A DNA stretch of 64,000 bases. Origin: Rhea pennata. Its lineage: Eukaryota > Chordata > Aves > Rheiformes > Rheidae. Below the pieces are notes generated by a model that worked only from the letters and a program-made list of their open reading frames with translations, ran no database searches and was not told where the DNA came from. The stretch is taken from positions 171,718,301 to 171,782,300 of the forward strand of contig NC_084663.1 of assembly GCF_028389875.1 (NCBI RefSeq). Reading direction: 5' to 3'. The position numbers and the translations under genes were made by a program. This document shows positions 13,697 to 25,400 of this stretch, in pieces; positions within the stretch are counted from its first letter, which is position 1, and every line of letters begins with the position of its first letter.

Positions 13697-14731
13697 AAAT
13701 ATCAGATCTTAATTGAATACTGAGTCACTCCAAAACAGTGTTTACATTAAAACAAGAATCTTTTTGGAAGAGGGGCTGACAGAAAATTCATATGTGAAGG
13801 GTATTCGTATGTAAAGTGAAAAGGCAATATTTCAGACTAGTTGTCTGAATGGGCAGTTTAAGTTTGGGTTGTGATGGATTACAGGACAGATTTTAGTGCA
13901 CAGGTTAGTTTATCACATGCCTGAGCAATTAACTGTATAGCTGTCCCCTTTAGGTGACATTTACATACTGAAATACCATTGTCATCACCTGATTTGTACG
14001 TGCCTTGCCTTGCAAGGCAGCTTCTCATTAGAGGGAAAATGAGTAGCACTCTTCCCGTATAAATCTTCAAATTACACATCATTAATGTAATATCTTTATC
14101 CAGAGGATTTACCACCCTCTCAGAGCAGAGGTGGGCACACTCAAGTCACGGGCAAATTAGTGTTTCAGGAACTCAGCTGATGGCAGTACCTGCCTAGAGG
14201 TGGTAATTTGGCTTCCATAAATAATCCTACTATGTTAGAAAGAGTAAGAAAGCAAGTTCCCTTGGCATTTCAGCACTTACATTCCCACCCCTCCACCCAC
14301 TACCACCACCAAACCAGCCAGAGCACAAAATTCTGAGGCACATAGCGGCTGCTTGCTACTCACCCACAAGACCTTGTGAAAATGCTTGTAACAGTGCCAT
14401 CTAGTGACACCTTCCACGAAAATAACCCACAAGCAGTCCCAATTATCCAAAAAAACCATAATCATTGCCTCAGTGGGCAAACCTTAATGGCCATTTACAC
14501 CTGCTGAGCTACTGGAACTGCACGCTGTCCAGCTGGCCTCAAAAGATGACCTTGTCCTCGAGGATGAGAGCTAGACCTCATTCATTTCCTTCCATCGGTT
14601 CCTACTTTAATCTAGAGCAAATATCCTCACCATGCTTTAGTATCCCTCACTGCTGAGGATACTGGTAAAGCCCTTATCTATTCTAATCAGGCTATTTTTT
14701 CAGCTTATTTAATATTTGAAAAATACATCAC

Positions 14732-14764
14732 ATATAAGTACTAAATAGCATTTAATACTTATAT
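14732..14764. repeat. Near-perfect 15-bp inverted repeat with 3-base loop
   Basis: The left arm ATATAAGTACTAAAT (14732-14746) and right arm ATTTAATACTTATAT (14750-14764) pair at 14 of 15 positions around the loop AGC. It is AT-rich, and no transcript or element end is evident. Confidence 0.9.
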
Positions 14765-15496
14765 ATAAGGTACCTATTAGACTGGAAAGCCATCTAAGAT
14801 CAGGCTGCAGAAAGCATTGAGTATTTTGCCAAATCCCTTTCAGAGCATCAAAAAGAAAAAGTCTTGGTCACCTCTAGCACTAGATAATCTTGGTCATTCA
14901 ATTGATCATAGTCACTAAATAACCTTTGCACAGTAACTTCAGTAGTGATGCAGCATAAACCGTGGAACAGATAAAGCAGATGCTCAAGGCACTGAAGACA
15001 AAGTAATACCTTAGAGTTCAAATATATTCAATTTCTGTGGCTCTCTGAGAATAAAATGATCTTATAATGAATAATTGCTCATAGCTGATATCAACGCTTT
15101 GTTACAAACAAATGCTTTGCAAAGATTCAGCAGCAAATATTTAATGCTTCCTTACAATCTATAACATGCCTTTGATTTCCTCGATCATGACAAGGCACTA
15201 GTGTGCCCATGGATGATGGGACATCTGGACTATCTGGAGGTGTATTTCATGGATTAATCACTCACTCCTGAGGAGGCCCAGTATGGTTTTTGAAATTCCA
15301 TTTTGTGCTTTAAGGGCCCTTTTATGTGGAACCTCTGAAAGCTTATATTGCCCATCATGTTAAAGCTGTCTTTGAAGCCAGATGAGGAGCAGAATCACAG
15401 TACCATGATTTTTTTCTAGATTCCTATCTCTTGTCTCCTTTTTAGCAAGCCCCGAGAGAGTTGATACCTTCCCTATACAAGGACTTACATTAGGAC

Positions 15497-15640
15497 TATA
15501 GAATCATAGAATGGTAAGGTTGGAAGGGACCTCTGGAGATCATCTAGTCCAACCCTCAGCGTAGCCCATACAGAGATTGGACCCGTGACCTTGGCATTAG
15601 CAGCACCACGCTCTACCCAACTGAGCTAAACCTGCCCCCC
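15497..15640 (-). mobile_element. tRNA-Ile-like SINE with CR1 tail (TguSINE1-like), copy 1
   Basis: In sense (minus strand) the element starts with a tRNA-like head of about 75 nt containing TTAGCTCAGTTGG (A box, 15617-15629) and GGTCCAATCTC (decayed B box, 15573-15583). It passes within a few bases into a CR1 3' tail (GATGATCTCCAGAGG, TCCCTTCCAACCTT) and ends in ATTCTATGATTCTATAG. The head resembles tRNA-Ile(AAU): AGAGCGTGG, then GCTAATGCCAAGGTC. Bird SINEs of this build, described from songbirds as TguSINE1, are thought to be copied by CR1 proteins through the shared tail. About a dozen differences, nearly all transitions, separate it from the copy at 38.3 kb by hand count. It is not a functional tRNA gene: it lacks the paired acceptor stem and runs straight into CR1 sequence. 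Confidence 0.88.
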
Positions 15641-18478
15641 AACACTTGAACCTTTCTTGTATGTCATCAGTATGACATGCAGCAGTATATGCTGGCTATA
15701 GACACACAGTGCTAGTAGAAATGCATGGGGTTAAAGTTCTCCAACACCCTCTAATTTTAAGAAATTTCTTTGGCTACTTATAGCATTATCAAATTATTTT
15801 TGCACAGGATGTTCACCTAGTGATATTTGTATCTTTTGGCAAAAACAGTTGATTAATATATACATATCTATCCCCTCCCTGCCCTACTCCCTCCACTTCA
15901 GCTGTGGCATGGAGAAGAACTGGTACCTCTGTGGTTTGGAATAGGGACCAGGCATTTGGTAGGAGTACTGCCCTAGTAATAGGGATTTGCTTTTTAGCAT
16001 TAGACTGGAAATCCACTCAACTTTGCTTACGAATATGCCAGATCACCAGAGACTTGTTAGTTTGACAGGCAGGATCTCTGGATCTCACTTATTTTTCATG
16101 GAGTTTGGTGCTGGGCTGTGGAAGAAAATTGGAGAGGATTTTCTTACGCAAGTGCTGCTAGCAGCTGCAGAGGTTGTGTGTGGTGCCAGCTGAAAGGATG
16201 GAGAGTGGGATACTGCTCCTTCCAGTGCAGGAGGAAAAAGTAACCCAGGATTAGAATGGAGTAGGATACAGAAAACTTGGGGGAAAATAGACACAAGCAA
16301 TAGATGGTGAAATGGGAAAAAGAGATGAGGGAAAGAGAAGTTGAACCAGAAGGAGATAAGAATATTTAAACATCCAAGGGCAATATAGGACTCATTCCCA
16401 TAATTTCTCCTTTTCTCCATTGCCCATTATAGGGCAATGAGTGTATCTACCTCTGCACTGTAATCTAGTGCATAAGGAAAATAGTGGTCTGCCTGAGGCT
16501 GCTGTTTACTTTTCTAATTCAAACAATTGATTCTTTCTTACAGGTCTAAATATGCTGGTGATTCTGACAATTCATGTATTACCCTCATGTTGACTCTTAT
16601 CATACCTGTAGTCTGAAGGCAGAGAAGTGAAGCATGCAAGAGTTACCAAACCCCTCCAAGCACACACTTCTTTTCCACGGTACGTCATTTAGTTCTCGGA
16701 ACAGATCACGCTCAGAGAAAGAACCAGTTACACAGCAAATGAAGTTGTTGACTCTCAGATACAGCCTCATTTGTTAGGGTGATTGGCAGGAATTCAGCTA
16801 ATGAAGCAAGGACTGCAAGAAGAAAAATAATGATATTATGGTATACATGGTAATAAGTCATCCTGGGGAACTGAATTTGATCCCTTCCTCTGTTACAGTA
16901 TTCCTATGTGATCCTAGGCAAGTAATGGAGATAATTTTGCCCTTACTCTCTCCATGCTTTGTTCTCTAACTGAAAATTAGAGATAATTCTATTTCTTCAT
17001 CTCTCAACTTTAGTGTAGAAATGAAGTCATTAATTTATTTTGTTTTTTGTCAACACGATAGAGGGTTAGAGTACACATCACAGAAATACCTAGAGTTGTC
17101 ATGTTACATAGTACATGGCTATACACTGAAAGACTGATACATACAGTAGAATAGAAAGACTAGCCCTCAATGAACGTTGCCTATACTGTGCATAGAGACA
17201 AATGATACCCATCTTAGTTCTACCATGACTAAGCCTTAATTGAAAGAGTGACTTCATAGTAGTGATGATAATTTTCAAAATTGTTTCTCAGTTACATGGG
17301 TACATTGAACAGCACAATGTACTCGTACATCCTGTAGAGGAAATAACTGGTGCTCTGGGCCCTGTTAGAGCTGTACTGCACAGGGCCTGTATCTGCAGGG
17401 TCTGCTTGTTTCCCAGGTCTCAGTTTCTGGGCCAAGAGCATTCCAGATAAATTAAACATTTTCCCTGTGAATGGTGGGATCCATTTAAATGAGTGGAAGA
17501 GAAAGTGTTTAATATTTAAGGAGTGAACATTGTCTGGTGCCTTTTTGAAAAAAAGGTGTCACAGGGGAATTGAGAACAAAAGATATTTTTATTTAAACAA
17601 AACTGTTTCAAAGACTTGGAAGCATATGTTGGAAGATTTTCAAAGAGCATCACTGGGTGGCTGTGTAACTGTGCATGTTCTTCCAGCATAGTCTTGGGGA
17701 AACTTTCCGGGCTGCTCAGCAAAGGGATTTTGGCAAGAGCTTTCAGAACTTGAAAAGAACAAAACGCTCTTTAGTAAAATCTGGATCACTTAGATAAAAG
17801 TGACTTCATGAAAAGGTAACTTCAGCAGTTAGCTCTAGGATTCCTGAAGTGCAGAGTGGATCTATCTCTCAAGTTAACCTTAATACTTGTCTCGTCATGA
17901 TGAAACCACAGCAGTTAATTACTGTAACGACAGTCTGTGGTTAATTTTAGCTGGTGTAAAGTTTGGTAAGGTACTATATTGGATATTAGTGAATCTTGCT
18001 TGAGAAGTGAAGCCTTTATGTCTGGATAAATATTTTCATTTTTATCTTAATGCAACTATATAGGCAAGTCAAAGGCAAGTGAGGCAAGTTTTTGGAAATA
18101 GCAACTCAAGAAATTAGGATATGGGGATGATAGAAAATATTAGTATTTTTTGGTGTAAGTAAGCAGGAATCTGATAGTCTGGAAGTCTCCTATCACCAAT
18201 AAAAAAAGGATTGAAGACCTTGAGGGCTTGAATTACTGGTTTCTCTGCCAAAGACACAATCTCTTCTTCAGCTTTGAACCATCTGCAGTATAAGACACCG
18301 AGTGCGTCTCTGCCATGTGTTCAGATTTTAGCCTCTTCTAGTTTTAGAAGTCTGAAAAACAACAAGAATTGTGGTTCAGAAAAGTAAATTACTTCTTCAA
18401 AAAAATGTGGTTTTACTCTTCACTGAAATAAAGCCAAGATATCCAAATTCTTCATCAGGAGAAAACAAGTTAGAAAAA

Positions 18479-18538
18479 AAAGAACAAAACAAACAAACAA
18501 GTAAACAAATTAAAAAAGAGAGAGAGAGAGAAAGAGAT
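18479..18538. repeat. A-rich, AAAC and AG simple repeat
   Basis: This low-complexity stretch has A runs, then AACAAACAAACAAGTAAAC, then a short AG run (about 18519-18534). Small open frames across it are artefacts of composition. It lies just upstream of the SINE remnant at 18547. Confidence 0.9.
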
Positions 18539-18546
18539 ACTACCTT

Positions 18547-18625
18547 GATACTGTGGCTAAAATATTCACCTGAACCATAGGAGATCACGGGTCAATTCCA
18601 AGCTCTAGCTGACTCAGGCCTGGCA
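18547..18625 (+). mobile_element. Ancient tRNA-derived SINE remnant
   Basis: The plus strand has CTGTGGCTAAAATATTCACC, then TGAACCATAGGAGATCACGG, then GTCAATTCCAAGCTCT. This aligns by eye, nearly without gaps, to the tRNA-headed reptile SINE pattern GTGGTTAGGGCACTCACCTG ... GGAGACCCGGGTTCAATTCC. It directly follows an AAAC/AG-rich simple repeat. It is clearly old, with many substitutions in the A box, and only the head is recognisable. Confidence 0.6.
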
Positions 18626-21600
18626 TGTCACATCCCCTAGCATGCAGGTTATAGTATTAGTTTCTTTATTGGGAGTAATAAATAATGTAGAACAGCTTAA
18701 ATAGAAGAGAATGAGAAGGATTAAGTACTCCCCATCGATCCAAAACAGTAGGGGATTTGCGTATAATTCTTCAACACCTTCAGGACATTTCCTCCTCATT
18801 TTCCCATCACTAAATTTATAAAATTGTTATACCTTCCTCTCCTCATCTTTTGTCCTGCAACTATATAGACCTTCCAGTGAGGGTTTGCCTAAAATGATAG
18901 GTCTTCATGAAAAGATTCATGTTTGGCAAACTACAGTTCCAATGAAACTTTTCTCAAATAAAATATCCTTATCAAATCTTCTTTTGACCCTTCCCTCTGT
19001 TACTTTTCTTCTGTTACACCCATTTATGAATACTCTGAATACATTTCTTTTTAATGTACACTTTCATATGTTTTAGAAATTGGGTAATATTTAAGTGTAT
19101 CATTTTTCCAACTGGCAATCCAACGTTTTTTTTAGGGGGGAGACTTTTTTTTTGGCTAGAGAGCGACAAAAGAGATATATTCTCAAAGACATTAAATTTA
19201 AACAGGATTTTTTAAATGAAAGCAATTTCAATTTCAATTTTCAAAAAAAAAAAAAATACATAACTGATTACCTGGAGAACATTATTTTCTCTAATTTATC
19301 TCTAAGCAAGAGCTCCATCTTGACCAAGACAGATGCGAACACACTAATACCTATGGACTCACAGGAAATGCCACAACTGTTGTTACATGTCTTCTTCTTC
19401 ACACTTGTGTTTCTCTGTTAGCCATCCATAACTCAGAAGAATGGTATAATGTTATTATAAGGAAATCAGAATCCCTGAAGCGTGTTGGGCTGAATCAGGC
19501 ATTCTTAACGTTAGTCCCTTCTAGATATCATCATGCCACCATGGTTAGCTGTTGCAAATAGTGCAATGTGCTCATTTTAGTGAGTGTAAAAGCAAAATAA
19601 GAAATAGCGGCAAAAACAATAGCAAAACTTAACAAATATGTTAAATATATTTCCATTAATTACCTACAAAGCTAATTCTTCTTGCCAGACCTATGAAACA
19701 CCGAAGCCTTTATGCTGTGTTGCTGAGGCCCTGTATTGTAGCTATCAGCTACCCCGGATCTGACTCCTTTTCAGACTTTTTTCACAAGCTTCCATGCAAA
19801 AGCCAGGATTTCAAAATGCCTACCAAGTTTACCTTTACAAATTTCACAGATTCACCTTAAGAATTTTACTTCAGGCAAAAGCAAGAGAGACGGAAAGTGA
19901 AAGGCACAGGAGTGTAGCATAAACTACTTATTTTCTTCATGATAATCTACTTTTTGCAAGAAAAAATATCTCCTGAAGAATTAGGTATTCACCAGAATAA
20001 ACGGGCGTTTGTGTTTGTTTTACAGACAAGCTCCTTTACAATTTCAGAATAAATAGATTAATAAGAATTAGAGAAAAAGAGGCTGTCAATTTTCAGACAA
20101 AATTCCCCAGACAGGATTAAGCTCATTGGATTACAAAAGGCCCATGGGCAAAATAACTGACAATCTATAACACATTAAAATGGAGCTCAATATAATGAAA
20201 CAATAATAAGCTATAATAAAAATGTATTGTTATGTTTAAACCAGGAGATGTTTTGTGGCAGAGAAAAAGGTATACAAACCTTCACTACTTTGTTTAATTT
20301 TTTTTTTTGTAAGGGAGGAACATAATGTTTTCTCTGCTCATAATTTTCATGGTGTGCTTCAGTGTTCCCTATAGCTGTTCTCATAACACATTTGTTCTTC
20401 ACCTTTGGACCACCATAAATAGGTAAATTCAGTCTGGTTTATGACAGAAGAAGACAGGCTATGAAAAATACACACCATGACAAGGTAGACACACAAAGGG
20501 CTAGTGAAAGCTGGGTTTAGATGACACCTGGTAGCATCAGTACAAGTCTCTGTAGATGCCTAAATGGATCCTGTGTCTGATGGTGATGGGGGGAAAGAGA
20601 GTTAAATGCATTTTTGTTAACAGGTACCTCAGTTTAACATGTGTGATATTATCCTAAATACAAGGAAGTAAATCAGAGGAGACTGTTGGAGGAAATAAGG
20701 AGAAAATAAATCAATGAGAACAATGCAGAAGTTATTAATTGGGCTGCTTGATTCCAACTAAAAGGATAAGATTTATTCTTCAGTGGGTTTATCAACACTG
20801 GTTGGAATAAGCCTTCAAAGAAAGACACGTACAAATTGCAGCTAGCGCCTATCTCTCCCAAGCTAGAGACTGTGGAAATTGAAAGGCCAGAAGGGATATT
20901 CTAAACTACCATACAGATAAGACTTGTATAGATGGTCTTTTATTTTTCTTTCTGTATTAACCCTTCTCTTTAGCTGATCTAGTATTCTGGATAAATAGTC
21001 TTGAAAACATTGTGTCTGAATATCCTTACGCAACCTTTGTTACAATGATCTCTGCAGTTTCATTCTCTTTAACTGTTGACAGATAGTCAACATAAGATAT
21101 AACCCATGGCATGTGGCTGTGAATTTAAAAAAAGATCTATTGTCTTGAAGGTAGAAGCCATTTTTTAAGGGTTTATCACCAAAAAAATGTGCGATATATT
21201 GACAAATCTAAGTGATGGACTTCAGCACACAAAATAAAGTGTTAACCATATGTGCATTTATAGTCTGGACTTAATTACATTACAGTTAAAATCAAATGGG
21301 AATTTTGCAATGGCTAAGACTGTTCAGTATCCAGGAACACTTTGTCTATAAGCTCTTCCGGACAAGCTGCTTTTGAGCCCTTAGAGAAAACTGTCACACT
21401 GTTAATGTTATAAGCAATTTACATTGTGCATGAAATTATGAAATAGGGACAGCCACAAGATGGCAAAATACGTTAGAATTCAGGGACAGTCATTTTTATA
21501 GTCTTGGATAAATTCAATTGTTATTTTATTTCTGTTTCATTTTGCAGAATGGAAGTTGAAAAAAATCAACAGCAGGAAATAGCTTTAGCTATGCAATGGA

Positions 21601-22407
21601 AACATTGTTTAGTCTTTTCGATGGATGTAAGTGAAGTTAAAACAAGTTTTAAAGTTTGCTATTGACTTTCAGTGAAAGACACATCAAATATTGGTACTTA
21701 TATTTTTCAGTTCACTGTATTATGTAAAATGAATCTGCTTTGTCTCTGTTCCGTGAAGGCAAAACCATTCTTTCTGAAGATGGTGAAGTTTTTCTTCATT
21801 TTACAAAGTTCATTCACTACAAAAAAAGGAGAAAAGAATGGAAATGTGTTATCATACAAAGTAGTGAATGGATTAGTTAGAAAGCATCCAAATACATGTT
21901 GCTGATTGCAAAATCTGCAGCATTTTTAATATATCAGAATGAGCTAAGGAAAAATTATACCAAGTATTTGTGATTATCATCTTATGTACAGATACGTACA
22001 GAGATGACACGAAAGTGCTAAGCTAGTCCTTGCAGAGCTGTTCTGGATCTAGAATAGATGAACATAACTTTGCTTTTAAACTGGCAAGAATGTTCTATCA
22101 AAAAGAATAGTTATTGCATTCCCTTTGACTTTTTAAAAACTGTTTCTGGTGGAAACGTTAACTCAGACATTTCTCTAACTTATTTGGAGGGGAAAACATC
22201 TCTAAATGTCTCTGCTGTGTGAAAACTGATCTACAGTGAAACAGGTGGCTGGTGTAGTTTAAAGAACTGGAGGGATTGTTTCGTTTATTTTCTTAGCTTT
22301 TGATCTTTTCAGATATAAAGGGAAAAAAAATCTCTTTTAACTCCTTTCTTCATAAAACAGCTAAGAAAATCCTGACTTCTGATAATCAGACATGAATTAA
22401 AGCACCT
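18626..22407. other. AT-rich unique DNA
   Basis: A runs occur at about 19243-19257. A short open piece at 21548-21626 has an acceptor-like TTTGCAG before it and GTAAGT after it, but too little to call an exon. Nothing else was recognised. Confidence 0.45.
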
Positions 22408-22433
22408 CAAAGTCAAAGTCAAAGTCAAAGTCA
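22408..22433. repeat. TCAAAG tandem repeat, about 4.3 copies
   Basis: Four perfect copies of the hexamer TCAAAG are followed by TC. Each unit contains AAGTCA, which resembles a weak nuclear-receptor half-site, but simple slippage is the ordinary explanation. Confidence 0.95.
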
Positions 22434-25400
22434 TCATATATTTCACTAGTTCACTAATTCAGCTTTCATGAAAAGAGCTGGTTTAGTTGCCTGCAGGTTA
22501 GATGTCTAACCATTACTCCAAAGTGACTGGAATCCCCTAGTGCCAAGTGCCATCTTCTGCTTCAGATAGTCTCCAATTTCTTTTGTTGTCTCTGTAAGTA
22601 ACACGTACATCACCTCATTGCAGGGTGGGAGGGAATTTGGGAGGGAGGTGGCACAGCGCATGGACAGTGCTGCAGCAGGAGTCACCTGGTCCCAGCACAT
22701 GTAAAGATGGGTCAGGGGTGTGTTACTATCAGCCAAATCCTATTGCCCACAGTGAAATACAAAAGCATGGAGATCACACACAAGTGCCTGAGAAGTAAAG
22801 TCTGGCTAAAAGCAGGATCTTTACGGGTTTGGGGTTGCTCCCTTCATGCCGGAGCTTCAAGTCCTTGCAGGTCCCTACCACCTCATTTTGTTGGCACTAG
22901 GACTGCTCCTTTGGATGTAGTACAGAGGGCTTTGATCTAGCTGGAGCTGGATTTCTCTCATATATTTGAATGGGAATACGAGAAAACAAAAGGCTTTGGC
23001 AGCTTTCATTGGAGCTGGCAGCGATTTTGCTTTTCACAACACCTGGAATCTGAATGGACCCTAATATTGCGCCTTCAGAAATCCATCCGTCCTTCCTCTT
23101 TCGAGCTTTCCTATTGTGTCCGCAATACCTAACAGAGTGCATCTTTCACTAGCTCCCTACCTTAGAAACCGGCATGGCGCTTCCTGATAGATGAAGAAAG
23201 TGGTTATTATACAATGTGAATATCTGCCACTGGGTTAAATCTATAATTAGGATACCCACTTATGGACATTTTCCAAGTACATCTAAACAGTTATGCCAAT
23301 TACAGGCATAATTGTAAATGAATCAGAATAAGCATCAGCAAATAAATCAAACTGGAAGTTGTACAGCTTGCCTTGCTAATTATACTGCTCACAGAATAGC
23401 TGACATGAGATGTCTGCTACCTGCTGACTGGGGAATGCAGGGGGCTCTTTATGCTAATACTGAACACTATTAATAAATAGGACATTTAAACAGAAAAATA
23501 TAAATAGCTTCCAAGAGTGATCAAGAGTGGTTAAAATACCCCAAATATTCTCTGTCTCAGATTTAAAACCCAAATGTTGATGGGAGCACGTTTGCAGTGT
23601 GTTGGCAGAAAATACAGATGCTTTCTTCTTATTTTGAACTCTGTATGAATCTAGATCTTAATAGTTTTTTCTTTTAGGTTTTCAGCTGCTAATACAAGCA
23701 AGTCTTGGTGAGATAGACTGAGAAAATACAAATGCAGGACTTTATTGGCATTGACTTTATGCCCAGTTAAAGTAAGAAGATTCTTGAGATCTCTGTCATT
23801 TTACACCCTTCTGACCTCCTTGGGGTATTTTTTTTCCTTTTTATTGATTCCTGAATCACAGAAATAAGCCTTTTATTCCTTTTTATTATTTATTTAGGGA
23901 ACTTTTAAGCAGTTATTTATCATGCAGTTTTTCCATAGCCCTTTGCAAAGAAACTCACAGGGAACACACAATATCGACAGTTAGTAATATCACACTGATG
24001 TCATTCTCATCAAAATAACCTTCATTTTGCAACTGACCCCTTTTAACTGCGTTAATACTTGACAAACAGAACCAGTCCTGTCTGCTCTCCCAACGCCAGC
24101 TGGTTCAGTCCCACACAAGATGACAGCAATGGTCGGTGAGGGGGAAGCAGCAGAGAGGAAGCAGAAACTAAAGCTTCTGCTGCCTCTTCTTCAGCAGTGC
24201 TTGCTTCACTCTGCAACTCAACAGAAGCAGAAATGCCTTGCAGATGCCTCTTCAATCAACTCGGCAAGTGTTGATATGTTCTCTCCACTCCCAGAAGTCA
24301 GGAAAAAAATCACCACATCTGTAACCTCCAGTAGCAGACTTACAGATCAAAGAAGCTTTTTAGCAAGGATGAGGAGTGCCAAGGTCATCATGGTCTCTAT
24401 TGCCTTTGATCTTTTGCTTAAATGATCCAGGATTACTGCATGCATGCTGAGGCTGGAGTAATAGGGGTGGTGGACGCATGCACAGCTCTACTGCCTGTGT
24501 AAAATTTTGCCAGTTGAGAGCAGAGAAAAGACAATTCCGCAAAAGGATAGGCTTAAAGACAGTTCATACTCCAGTTTAATCCCTGGAATCATCCAAAGTA
24601 AACCTGGCCAAGGGCTTATCCCCCCACCTTGTGGCTTTGAAAGGAGAGGGGAGGAAGATAAGGCAGATGCTCAGAGGGTTTCAGAAGAAAGAAAGGGTTC
24701 AAATTAACTTATTTTGCTTATTAATGATTTATATTTAGTTATAATGATATATATAATGAATTATATTTGGTTCTTATCTTCCATGGTCTGTCTCAGATGG
24801 CTCATGAACACTGATATAGGAAGATTATTATTAAGATTTTTTTATGATTGTGTTTGCATACAAGCTCTTTTGAGGCTGGTACTTAGGCACTGGTATCTTT
24901 GTAATAGTGTTTTTTTTCTTGAAGAACTTACTCTCAGAGTAATCAGAGAATTTCGGCAAGAAAGTAGCACCTGGGACTCCTTGTATTAAATCTCTTAGGT
25001 ATATTTATCTGCAAGAACCTTCCAAGAAACCGAATAAATCTCAATCATTTTAACTCTTTTACATATATTTTTTTTCCTTCTCAGATTGAAAACAGTCTGT
25101 TAGCCTACTGAAGGAATTTCAGATACACCCACATTCTGCACTTTCATGCTTCAGAGAGTAAAATATCTCTAATCAAAGTTTCCTGTTTTTTCTTATTTTC
25201 TTGTGCTATTGAGGAAGCAAAGCTCTGCTCAGAGAAACCTTCATGTAGAGCATTTTCAGCAAAAAAATCGTATATCTTTGAAACCCTTGTGCTTTCTGCT
25301 AATTTTTAAACAGTTGTGCATAGTTCCACCACCTTAGGCACAGTTTTCTCTACTGAAAAAAGATCAGAAGAAAACAAAATAAATAGAAAAAATGGAAACC

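Larger units (their letters stand above)
13697..18478. other. Unique DNA around SINE copy 1
   Basis: Apart from the SINE (15497-15640) and the hairpin at 14732, no repeat or gene is recognised. A C-rich segment with CCACC repeats lies at 14282-14315. Confidence 0.45.

Noticed and set aside
15560..15640. Functional tRNA-Ile gene on the minus strand
   Set aside because: The tRNA-like part lacks a paired acceptor stem, has a non-Ile anticodon position, runs into a CR1 tail, and occurs twice with the same structure: a SINE.
18371..18588. Open frames across the AAAC/AG repeat
   Set aside because: Simple repeats lacking stop codons; Lys/Arg/Glu runs reflect the repeat.
24120..24425. A 101-codon plus-strand frame with Leu/Gln-rich start
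   Set aside because: Generated by a GCAG/CTGC-rich hairpin region; no domain and opposite strand also open.
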